Assembly: GCA_005239175.1 (NCBI GenBank)
Contig: SOPS01000004.1
Span: 776,112-840,111 of the forward strand
Length of the DNA stretch: 64,000 bases
From: a halophilic archaeon SHRA6
GTDB lineage: Archaea > Halobacteriota > Halobacteria > Halobacteriales > Haloferacaceae
Direction: 5' to 3'
Shown: in pieces, positions 25,285-32,707 of the stretch
Layout: every line of letters begins with the position of its first letter
How positions within the stretch are numbered: the first letter of the stretch is position 1
Notes under the pieces: generated by a model
Database searches by the model: none
Seen by the model: only the letters and a program-made list of their open reading frames with translations
Told to the model about the DNA's origin: nothing
Made by a program: the position numbers and the translations under genes

Positions 25285-26148
25285 TTAGTCGACGATGTCA
25301 CCGCCGTCGTCTTCCTCACCGCTGAACGGATCGTCGTTGTGGCGGCATTGTTCGGCCTCGAAGAGGACGTCTGCCTCGAAGGAGGCACCCTGGACAGCGT
25401 TGCCAGGCGAGTCGTCCGGCTCGATATCGAATTCCACACCGCCGACGGTGACGATCTCGCCGACATCCGCGTGGCTCGGGAGGTACAGGTAGACGCAGAC
25501 CTCTACGGGGTCAGCGACATCGCCTTCGACGCCTTCCATGAGTTCGCACGGGGCGTGACAGTACTCCGGTTCACTACCGCCGATCGCGTGGATGAGACCA
25601 CCCTCGGAGAATTCTGCGACAAGCTCACCGAGCGTGCCTGCGAACACCATTTCGGTGTCGCCGTTTTGATCCTCGAGGGAGACCACAGCGAGCATGTACT
25701 CGCTGAGAAGTCCCTCAGAAGTGACGTGGGTAACGCCGTTGGCAGTTCCGGTCGACTCCTCGCTAGCGAGGGTGATCTGCACGTAGCCTGGGTTGTACTT
25801 CACGCACGGGTCCCAGCAGACCTTGTAGCTGTCTCCGGGCTTTGCGTCGGTGATTTCAAGAATACCTGCAACAGATTCCGCCGCAGAATCGTCGAGCTCG
25901 GCCAGCGCCTGCTCGAACGTGAGCTGGTCGGGGCCGATGCCGTCCTGGTCAACCTCGTAGATCATCTGCGTGACATCGAGCTCGAACTGGCCGGCGGTGA
26001 TCGTGTTGCCCTCGAAAGATTCCTCATCGCTGAAGAACGCGGTGGTCCCGAGACCTGCACCCGCACTCGCGACGCCGACGGCGCCGAGACCGAGGAGCAT
26101 TTTTCTGCGGGATAGTCCGATCGTGATTGGTTGTTGGTTTGAATCCAT
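25285..26148 (-). CDS. TasA/CalY-like secreted protein, shortest form, first in the locus
   Basis: The 287-residue protein has GLSRRKMLLGLGAVG and GTTAFFSDEESFEGNTITA, the SipW-type box. The body keeps DAKPGDSYKVCWDP, NPGYVQITL, a GTLGELVAEF helix and EQCRHND (266-272) just before a short acidic tail. It has neither vWA nor an extra C-terminal domain and could be the basic fibre subunit. The start at 26148 is fixed by the signal. The promoter (GTATATGG on the minus strand, 26266-26273) gives a predicted leader of about 90 bases. Confidence 0.86.
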   Translation of the reverse strand: MDSNQQPITIGLSRRKMLLGLGAVGVASAGAGLGTTAFFSDEESFEGNTITAGQFELDVTQMIYEVDQDGIGPDQLTFEQALAELDDSAAESVAGILEITDAKPGDSYKVCWDPCVKYNPGYVQITLASEESTGTANGVTHVTSEGLLSEYMLAVVSLEDQNGDTEMVFAGTLGELVAEFSEGGLIHAIGGSEPEYCHAPCELMEGVEGDVADPVEVCVYLYLPSHADVGEIVTVGGVEFDIEPDDSPGNAVQGASFEADVLFEAEQCRHNDDPFSGEEDDGGDIVD

Positions 26149-26577
26149 TGTTGCGTTCTCGACGCCAGAGTGACTCCGACATCGGATACCCTCCCCTGGA
26201 ACTGCAGGGGGGATAGTTACGATCAGCCACGTCACCACAGAACGACTCGTTGAGCGCTCTAAACGCCATATACAGCAAAATTAGATCTGAGCTAAAGATC
26301 CGGATCGGTCTGCATACCAGTGGCAGATTCACCCGGGCGGATGCTCCTACTGAACGGTTCGGTGAGCGTACGCATCGAGACACAAGCGCCTACCCTCTCC
26401 TCCGATGACCGGTTCGAGGGGCCTACGCAACGGTTCAGTATACCTACATGAGGGACCAATCGCGGTATGAGCTTCATTCATATGCCTGTCGGAGATCATC
26501 TGTCATCACATGCGATACGGGGGACAACTGCTCGGCAAGGACTGCACAGATGGACACGTACAGGGGATCAACGATCA
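26149..26577. promoter_or_regulatory. Divergent promoter region heading the SipW/TasA-like locus
   Basis: This gap carries the minus-strand TATA-like element (26266-26273) for the leftward locus and, in its leader, a stem of CCCCTG (26193-26198) with CAGGGG (26205-26210). The right half precedes the winged-helix gene. An ATG at 26467 is in frame with that gene, but the encoded extension (His/Arg-rich, 37 residues) is not convincing. Confidence 0.55.
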
Positions 26578-27093
26578 ATGACCCTTGCGGCCGTACAGAT
26601 TCACGCAATCCTCGCGAACGAGCGTCGACGTCGAGCGATCGATCAGCTCGTGGCAGCCCGAGCGCCATTGTCTGTCAGCAATCTGGCGACCTATATCGCC
26701 GAGGACGAGTCGGGCGAGTCACCACCACCCAAGGCGCTTCGTGAGAGCGTCTACGGCTCGCTCGTGCAGACGCACCTGCCGACACTCCAGTCGGCGGGAG
26801 TGATCACGTACGATCTTGAGTCCAAGATAGTCTCGTTGACCCCACAGGCGCGGAATCTCCGCATGTATCAGGAACTGGTTGGCCCCGGCGGTGTTACGTG
26901 GGCAGATTGGTATCGACTCTGTGGACTGGTTGGATTGCTCGTCATTCTCGGCTCGTTACTCTCGGTTCCGATCGTCGCTGCCGTTGACCCGATCCTCTGG
27001 ACGAGTGCGGCGCTGTTCGCGTTTGCAGTGCTAAGCGCGAGTCACCTGTGGAGTTATCGATTCTCAATGCCGTTGTGGTTTCCTCGGCGATAG
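26578..27093 (+). CDS. DUF7344-like winged-helix protein with two membrane segments
   Basis: The 171-residue protein (from the ATG at 26578) opens with IHAILANERRRRAIDQLVA, the hallmark of the haloarchaeal winged-helix family I know as DUF7344. The wing and dimer part run to about residue 105, and two hydrophobic helices (about 113-135 and 137-158) anchor it in the membrane. It is divergent from the SipW/TasA-like genes, so it may be their regulator, perhaps sensing the envelope. That role is inferred from position only. An earlier in-frame ATG at 26467 is possible. Confidence 0.75.
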   Translation: MTLAAVQIHAILANERRRRAIDQLVAARAPLSVSNLATYIAEDESGESPPPKALRESVYGSLVQTHLPTLQSAGVITYDLESKIVSLTPQARNLRMYQELVGPGGVTWADWYRLCGLVGLLVILGSLLSVPIVAAVDPILWTSAALFAFAVLSASHLWSYRFSMPLWFPRR

Positions 27094-27137
27094 TCGATCG
27101 GGAGTCCGTCTCACAGTCAACGCTTGAGTTAGCGGTT

Positions 27138-28013
27138 TCACTCCGTGTGCTCGTCCACAACAAAGAACTCGAAGAGCCGGTCGTTACATCCCTGACAGAT
27201 CCCCGCAATCGGCTGTTCGACCGTCGATCCGTGCGTTGATCCAACGCTGACAGAGATCTCTCCCTCACAGGTCGGGCACTCGTCGAGGAACAGCCTGAAT
27301 CCGGTGAGAATCCGACTCCGCTGATCAGTCGAGAGTTCATCCCAGTACGGCAGTCGGCCGCGAAATACCTGATCGGCGGCTACATCGGCGAGGAATGCCG
27401 ATCGGGAAGGCCACGATCCGAGTAGTTCGTCGCCATCAAGCGCAGTGTACTGATCGCCAACCCACTGGAACTGTGCCGCGGTGGGTCGGTCACCGGCTAT
27501 TCCGGATAGCAGCACAGGATCCGAGCTGTGCGCGACAGCAAGTACCTCATCCCACCATTCACGGCGGGCCGACGGTGAAAGCACGAGGTCACCGGTGAAC
27601 CGGTCGACAACCACGAACTCGTAGGCCCTGAGCAATCGTTCGATAGAGACGGAATCTGGGCTGCGTCGCATCTGTACAGTGACAATTGTTTTCAAGAGTA
27701 TCCGGCCGATGGAGTGAATCCCCGATCGAATGGTGTTGATCCGCGAGTCGTTGTGTTTTCGATCCACCAAGACGCCAGTGACGTGGGCACCAATGAGCCG
27801 GGAAAAAACCACAACACTGAGAATAGCGTTCAGATGCTCCACTGGTCGCATCACGGCAGAGATCCGCCGTTGGATGCCTGAGAGGACCCTACGCTGCTCT
27901 GAGGGTACCCGGTCATCGAAGTCCTCCGACATACCCTCTATAGATCGACGAGTGGTGTAGTTATGGTCAACGTACTGTTCAATGAGACGACATAACCCGC
28001 TATTGACGGCCAA
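27138..28013 (-). CDS. Uncharacterised haloarchaeal protein with C-terminal zinc ribbon
   Basis: The 291-residue protein has a helical N-terminal half with a weakly hydrophobic segment (about 60-85), an acidic middle, and a C-terminal zinc ribbon formed by CPTC near residue 246 and CQGC near 273. An in-frame ATG at 27932 (MSEDFDD) would give 264 residues and is an equally good start. I do not recognise the family. It lies convergent with the winged-helix gene, 44 bases apart, at the edge of the surface-protein locus. Confidence 0.7.
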   Translation of the reverse strand: MAVNSGLCRLIEQYVDHNYTTRRSIEGMSEDFDDRVPSEQRRVLSGIQRRISAVMRPVEHLNAILSVVVFSRLIGAHVTGVLVDRKHNDSRINTIRSGIHSIGRILLKTIVTVQMRRSPDSVSIERLLRAYEFVVVDRFTGDLVLSPSARREWWDEVLAVAHSSDPVLLSGIAGDRPTAAQFQWVGDQYTALDGDELLGSWPSRSAFLADVAADQVFRGRLPYWDELSTDQRSRILTGFRLFLDECPTCEGEISVSVGSTHGSTVEQPIAGICQGCNDRLFEFFVVDEHTE

Positions 28014-28112
28014 CAGCCAGAGTTAATTACCAACTGTCCACAGTAGTCTCCTGCTACACGGCACGTCGTTTCGGGTCGAACAAACTAAGTTTCTCCCCGA
28101 GGAGTGTCAGCT

Positions 28113-28295
28113 ATGGCAACAGGGACCGTCGAAAGTGACAAAGCGATCGGAATCGGGATGGCGTTCACGGCTGTGACCCTCCTCGGCGTGGTGCTCATGT
28201 ACGCCGGCGAGACACAACTGCTCAAAGCGTGGGGGTTCGCGGCGGCAATGATCGCTGCTTCGATCGCGGTTGTCGGAATCCACGCCTTCGAGTAG
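28113..28295 (+). CDS. Small membrane protein with two predicted helices
   Basis: A 60-residue protein starting MATGTVESDKAIGIG. Two hydrophobic segments (about 13-30 and 37-57) are joined by a short GETQLLKAW loop. It resembles a small haloarchaeal membrane family (DUF7525 from memory, not verified). A GTG 3 codons upstream (28104) is less likely. It lies just before the winged-helix gene at 28338, probably on the same transcript. Confidence 0.7.
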   Translation: MATGTVESDKAIGIGMAFTAVTLLGVVLMYAGETQLLKAWGFAAAMIAASIAVVGIHAFE

Positions 28296-28337
28296 CGCGA
28301 AATTGTTAATATGCCAAATCCCCAAGAGCGAGCGAGG

Positions 28338-28562
28338 ATGACCGAATATACCGACGAAGAACAGCGGATAATCGCCTACCTCCACGACAGCGTTTCGCGT
28401 GGGGAGCGGTACTTCCGCTCGAAAAATATCGCTGAGGCGATCGGCCTCACGGCGAAGCAGGTTGGCTCCCGGCTTCCCCGGCTTGCGGAGAAATCCGACG
28501 ACGTCCATATCGAAAAGTGGGGTCGTGCACGATCGACGACGTGGCGCGTCGAACCCCTTTGA
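28338..28562 (+). CDS. Small winged-helix protein (DUF7123-like)
   Basis: A 74-residue protein with a helix-turn-helix: EEQRIIAYLHDSVSRGERYF, then SKNIAEAIGLTAKQVGSRLPRL as the recognition part, and a short wing ending WRVEPL. It is a likely DNA-binding protein of a conserved haloarchaeal family. The start at 28338 is preferred over 28311 because the conserved part begins there. Confidence 0.72.
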   Translation: MTEYTDEEQRIIAYLHDSVSRGERYFRSKNIAEAIGLTAKQVGSRLPRLAEKSDDVHIEKWGRARSTTWRVEPL

Positions 28563-28617
28563 GGCGGCCAGACGAAGACCCTCGGTATTTTGCTTGCGCC
28601 CCCCGTAGGGGACAACA

Positions 28618-29058
28618 ATGACGGTACGTGTGTCCCGTAGCTTCGAGTTTGCAGTCCCAAAAGAGCGCATCTGGGAGTTTATCTCAGACCCGAGAAAGCG
28701 GGTCGGTGCGATCAGCGTCGTTGAGACGTTTGATCTGCACGACGACGGGACTGCGACGTGGCACGTGGAGTTGCCGATCCCGATGATTCGCTCAACAATC
28801 GACGTCGAGACCGAGGAACTCATCAACGACCCCCCAAACCGCGTGAAGTTCGCCGGCCGATCGAAGGCGTTCAACGTCACCGGCGAACACCGGATTACCG
28901 ACACCACCGAGGGCTGCCGGATGGACAATGAATTCGTCGTTGAAGGGCGGCTGCCGGGCGTCGAGCGGTTTTTCAAGCGGAATTTCGACGCCGAGCTGGA
29001 CAACCTCGAGCGCGCCCTTCGAGAAGATATTGACGGCAGTACACAGGACAGTGATTGA
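28618..29058 (+). CDS. SRPBCC/START-fold protein (CoxG-like)
   Basis: The 146-residue protein has the helix-grip layout: an N-terminal beta strand and FAVPKERIWEFISDP helix, a run of beta strands (TWHVELPIPM, NRVKFAGRSKAFNVTGEHRI) and a long C-terminal helix (NFDAELDNLERALREDI). Such proteins bind hydrophobic ligands or help insert cofactors. The ligand is not readable. It is followed after 27 bases by the amidase gene, perhaps as one transcript. Confidence 0.8.
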   Translation: MTVRVSRSFEFAVPKERIWEFISDPRKRVGAISVVETFDLHDDGTATWHVELPIPMIRSTIDVETEELINDPPNRVKFAGRSKAFNVTGEHRITDTTEGCRMDNEFVVEGRLPGVERFFKRNFDAELDNLERALREDIDGSTQDSD

Positions 29059-29085
29059 GTTGCTGTCGATCGCAGGTGAACGTCG

Positions 29086-29904
29086 ATGACGGTCTCACTC
29101 GCCCTTGCCCAACTCGACATCGAACCGGCAGCGGTAGAGACCAATCTCGATCGCGCGGCTTCGGCGGTATCACAGGCCGCAAATCGAGGTGCAGATCTCG
29201 TGGTGCTCCCGGAGCTTTTCACGGTTGGATTCTTCTCGTTTGACTCGTACGCGCGGACCGCGGCTGGCTTAGACGGCGAGCCTGTCGATCGGCTCCGGTC
29301 GATCGCCGTCGACAACCAGGTCGGACTGGTCGCCGGAAGCTTTGTTGAGGATCTCGAAGCCAGCGCCGACGCGGGATTCGAGACGCCAGCGGCGGAGGGT
29401 TACGCCAACACAGTTCCGGTGTTCGATCGAGACGGAACGCTCGTTGGAACGTATCGAAAGCGACACCTGTTCGGCTACGACTCCGAGGAGACCGCGCTTT
29501 TGACCCCTGGTGAATCAGCCTGTACTTTTGGGTTCGACGGACTCACCGTCGGCGTGTCAGTCTGTTATGACCTTCGGTTCCCCGAACTGTATCGGTCGAT
29601 GGTTTCCGACGGGGTGGACACGCTATTGATTCCAAGCGCGTGGCCGTATCCGCGGATCGAACACTGGCGGACGCTTGCACGCGCACGGGCAATAGAAAAC
29701 CTCGCGTATGTCGGTGCAGCGAATGGTGTCGGGACGTTCGAGGACGCGGCGTTGTGCGGACGATCGACGATCTACGATCCCTGGGGAACGACACTCGCAA
29801 GCTCAGACGACGAAGCAACGCTCGTTACGGCAACGGTGGATCCCGATCGCGTCGCAGCGGTACGAAGTGACTTCCCTGCCCTTCGCGATCGGACAGTTGA
29901 GTAA
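29086..29904 (+). CDS. Nitrilase-superfamily carbon-nitrogen hydrolase
   Basis: The 272-residue enzyme carries the full Glu-Lys-Cys triad: Glu43 in LPELF, Lys125 in YRKRHLF and Cys160 in SVCYDLRFPE. It probably hydrolyses an amide such as omega-amidase or carbamoyl substrates. The RHLFGYDSEE segment resembles the omega-amidase (Nit2-like) branch, but I would not fix the substrate. The start at 29086 gives the usual beta-strand opening TVSLALAQLDI. Confidence 0.88.
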   Translation: MTVSLALAQLDIEPAAVETNLDRAASAVSQAANRGADLVVLPELFTVGFFSFDSYARTAAGLDGEPVDRLRSIAVDNQVGLVAGSFVEDLEASADAGFETPAAEGYANTVPVFDRDGTLVGTYRKRHLFGYDSEETALLTPGESACTFGFDGLTVGVSVCYDLRFPELYRSMVSDGVDTLLIPSAWPYPRIEHWRTLARARAIENLAYVGAANGVGTFEDAALCGRSTIYDPWGTTLASSDDEATLVTATVDPDRVAAVRSDFPALRDRTVE

Positions 29905-30545
29905 GACGGTGGGTTTTTATCAGATGCAGCCAAACGATCTGTTACCGACAGACGACGCTTTTCTCGTCGATGTCGGTACAACAACACGGCCCGGATCGAT
30001 CTCACAGTGCCGGTGCGAGCTCGGGGCGCACTGTCACTGATCACACTCCTCGGTGTCCGCCTTTCGCACTCTTTCAATCCACAGAGTCAGTCGTTCACAC
30101 TGTTTCGATCCGTAGTGTCCGTCTTTGGTACTCTTTTGATCCGTAGTGTCCGCCTTTGGTACTCTTTTGATCCGTAGTGTCAGCCACTCGTACCGTAGTG
30201 TCCGCCGTTTGCACTCTTTTGATCCGTAGTATCTTCCTTTCACACTCGCTCGCTTGTGACTTGATTGTGCTCGCTAAGCCAATATTAATTCTGATATTTT
30301 GAACCCATATTTTATATGTTTCAAGTTATAAGACGTAGGCGTCACGAGACGGGATCACCGATTGACACCACTGCTCCCCGGTGTTGATCAGGATGTGCCC
30401 CTAACCGACCGTCTGATCCGTCCGTGGCGATCGGAGCGTGGCTCCGACGACCGCGCGGGCACCGACGCCTCCTGCTCCCTTTTCGGGCGTCGATGCCTTC
30501 GTGGCCGTTTTACTGGGAAAAGACGCCAACAGCGGTGTCACTGTG
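29905..30545. other. Long non-coding gap between convergent genes
   Basis: This 641-base gap holds the 31-bp tandem repeat (30045-30245), an AT-rich stretch with a TATA-like TTTTATATG near 30309 that precedes no credible gene, and a small CGGAGC/GCTCCG stem near 30435-30450. Short open frames across it have codon use unlike the neighbours and are judged non-coding. Confidence 0.6.
30045..30245. repeat. 31-bp tandem repeat, about 6.5 units, intergenic
   Basis: Units begin at 30045, 30076, 30107, 30138, 30169 (shortened to 21 bases), 30190 and 30221. The best unit, from 30138, starts GATCCGTAGTGTCCGCC and ends GGTACTCTTTT. The outer units are more degraded than the centre. There are no unique spacers, so it is not a CRISPR array. 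It lies between convergent genes. Confidence 0.9.
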
Positions 30546-31361
30546 TCACCGGGTCGCTTCGTCGTCAGTGGCTCGCTTTTCGAGTTCACTTTTCAGCGCG
30601 GTCGTTTCACAGTCGTGGTCGGGTCGGATGTTGACGAAGTCAAGAAAGTCGACGGCGGTCAAAAGCTCTCCCGGAGCGTACGCAGCTAGGCCTGCCTCGA
30701 CCGCCTCTCTTGCGCCGATAAGCGGCTCCAGCGCCGCAAGCGCACACGCCACATCGTAGCCCATGGCATCGTCCATGCCGGACTCATTCACGTTCGTCGC
30801 GTCAATAAAGTACAACTCGCCGTCGCGGATCAACACGTTTTCCGCGCGCAGATCGCCGTGGGCCAAGCCGTTGTCGTGGAGTGTTCGAAGCGTCTCGAAA
30901 ACCACGGGCGCAAGCTCGCGCTCGGTCGAGACATCTAGCTCGTCGAGCGATCGAAAGCTGGGCAGATACTCGAGCACGACGAGCCCGAAGCCGTCGTGTT
31001 CGAATGCCTCGATCGGTTCGGGTGCGTTGACGCCGAGCGATCGCATGCGCTCTGTTGCGGCTAACTCATGGCGGGCCATCTCGATCGGCGTCCGGAACGG
31101 CTCGAAGAACCCCGCTGCGCCGCTCGAGAGCGCACCGAGATTTCGCCCCGTGGTAAACACAGAGTGCACCAGCGTGTTCTGCGGGGAGATCACTTTGACG
31201 AACAGCTCCTCGTCGACGACCATCGGTGTCGACAGCCAGTTGTCCGCGTCTAGAAACCGCACCGACAGCGTCTCGCGATCGTACCGCTCGCGGAGGGCGA
31301 GAACGATCGATTCGAGGTCCTCCCACGAGACCGTCCCTCGAACAAGCTGTCGGAGCTCCAT
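30546..31361 (-). CDS. RIO/Bud32-like protein kinase
   Basis: The 271-residue protein has a kinase-like ATP lobe (about 20-130, with a Lys in FVKVISP) and the catalytic loop HGDLRAEN (HxDxxxxN) near residue 173, then FIDATN in the place of the metal-binding DFG. The glycine loop is poor. It resembles RIO, Bud32 or aminoglycoside-type kinases; its substrate is unknown. The start at 31361 (MELRQL) is preferred over the GTG further up. Confidence 0.78.
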   Translation of the reverse strand: MELRQLVRGTVSWEDLESIVLALRERYDRETLSVRFLDADNWLSTPMVVDEELFVKVISPQNTLVHSVFTTGRNLGALSSGAAGFFEPFRTPIEMARHELAATERMRSLGVNAPEPIEAFEHDGFGLVVLEYLPSFRSLDELDVSTERELAPVVFETLRTLHDNGLAHGDLRAENVLIRDGELYFIDATNVNESGMDDAMGYDVACALAALEPLIGAREAVEAGLAAYAPGELLTAVDFLDFVNIRPDHDCETTALKSELEKRATDDEATR

Positions 31362-31474
31362 ACCTCTATGGTGGCCACGTGTAGGCATAAACAGTTGGCT
31401 CGCTGCGGAGCAGACCCCAGATATCCTTCACGGTTGTTCGTATGGTTTATGTCCGCGCTCGGTAAGGGTCAAGT

Positions 31475-32614
31475 ATGGACTTCGCCGTTTCCGCCGAGGA
31501 TCGCATGATCCGCGACACCGTCCGGGAGTTCTGTGAGAACGAGATCGAGCCGATTGCCCAGGAGGTCGAGTCCGAACACCGGTTTCCCGCGGACGTGTTC
31601 GAGGCGCTCGGCGAACTCGATATGATGGGTGTACCGATATCTGAAGAGTACGGCGGGCTCGGGGCGGGCCAGTTGACGTACGCCCTCGTCACCGAAGAAC
31701 TAGGTCGTGTCTCAGGCGGAATCGGGCTCTCGTATGCCGCGCACGTCTCACTCGGCGCGAAGCCGATCGAGGCGTTCGGGACTGAAGCACAGAAGCGTCG
31801 GTGGCTCGAACCACTCGCGACCGGCGAGGGGATGGGCGCGTGGGCGCTCACGGAACCCAACAGCGGCTCTGATGCCAGCGACATGGACACGACTGCGAAG
31901 AAAGACGGCGACGAGTGGGTTCTGAACGGAACCAAGCAGTTCATCACGAACGCGAGCGTGGCGAACTCGGTGCTTGTGAAGGCGGTCACCGATCCGGACG
32001 CAGGCTACGACGGCATCTCGACGTTCATCGTCGATCCCGACGACGACGGCTTCGAGGTGACGACTGTCTGGGACAAGATGGGACTGAACTGCTCGCCAAC
32101 CTGTGAAATTGCGCTGGACGACGTCCGCCTCTCGGAGGATCGGCTCCTCGGTGCGGAAGGTGAAGGATGGACACAAACAATGAAAACGCTCGAAGGCGGC
32201 CGAATTTCGATCGCCGCCCTCTCGACTGGACTCGCTCAGGGTGCCTACGACGCGGCCCGATCGTACGCCACAGAGCGCGAACAGTTCGGCAAGCCAATTG
32301 CAAAATTCGACGCGATCCGCGATACGATCGTGGACATGCATCGCAAGATCGAGCGCGCGCGGCTTTTGACCCACAAGGCAGCCTGGAACTACGACAACGG
32401 CGAACCGGTGACGGAGGCCTCCGCGCTCGCAAAGCTCGACGCCTCCGAGGCCGCCAGGGAGGTCGCTGAGGACGCCGTCCAGGTGCTCGGCGGCTACGGC
32501 TACACCGAGGACTTCGCCCCCCAGCGGTTCTACCGCGACGCGAAGCTCATGGAGATCGGCGAAGGAACGAGTGAAATCCAACACCTGATTATTGGCCGCC
32601 AGCTCGGGTTGTGA
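31475..32614 (+). CDS. Acyl-CoA dehydrogenase
   Basis: This FAD enzyme oxidises acyl-CoA at the alpha-beta bond. The 379-residue protein has the family's N-terminal helical domain, WALTEPNSGSDAS and FITNAS in the beta domain, and EREQFGKPIAKFDAIRD plus the ending YRDAKLMEIGEGTSEIQ, where the Glu of EGT is the usual catalytic base position. The chain-length preference cannot be read. A TATA-like TTTATG lies about 28 bases before the ATG, so the mRNA is likely leaderless. Confidence 0.93.
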   Translation: MDFAVSAEDRMIRDTVREFCENEIEPIAQEVESEHRFPADVFEALGELDMMGVPISEEYGGLGAGQLTYALVTEELGRVSGGIGLSYAAHVSLGAKPIEAFGTEAQKRRWLEPLATGEGMGAWALTEPNSGSDASDMDTTAKKDGDEWVLNGTKQFITNASVANSVLVKAVTDPDAGYDGISTFIVDPDDDGFEVTTVWDKMGLNCSPTCEIALDDVRLSEDRLLGAEGEGWTQTMKTLEGGRISIAALSTGLAQGAYDAARSYATEREQFGKPIAKFDAIRDTIVDMHRKIERARLLTHKAAWNYDNGEPVTEASALAKLDASEAAREVAEDAVQVLGGYGYTEDFAPQRFYRDAKLMEIGEGTSEIQHLIIGRQLGL

Positions 32615-32676
32615 ACCGCTCGCCGCCAGATTGATCACACGGCGCGAACGGGGAACAATGTGAGGGCCAAACGGAG

Positions 32677-32683
32677 TTTATAT
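32677..32683 (+). promoter_or_regulatory. TATA box of the PfkB-family kinase gene
   Basis: TTTATAT lies 25-31 bases before the ATG at 32708, which is the usual spacing for a leaderless haloarchaeal transcript. Confidence 0.65.
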
Positions 32684-32707
32684 CACGATCGATCCGAACA
32701 GCCGAGT

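Noticed and set aside
26467..26577. 37-codon extension of the DUF7344-like protein
   Set aside because: His/Arg-rich and not family-like; kept only as a possible alternative start.
30034..30243. Minus-strand frame made of the 31-bp repeat
   Set aside because: It exists only because the units lack stops in this frame; composition is basic, unlike haloarchaeal proteins.
30045..30245. CRISPR-like array
   Set aside because: The units are directly adjacent with no unique spacers, and no cas gene lies in the window. The same holds for the arrays at 53971 and 57982.
30438..30689. Plus-strand frame of 83 codons over the end of the kinase gene
   Set aside because: It overlaps the kinase C-terminus in antisense and has no promoter at a proper distance.
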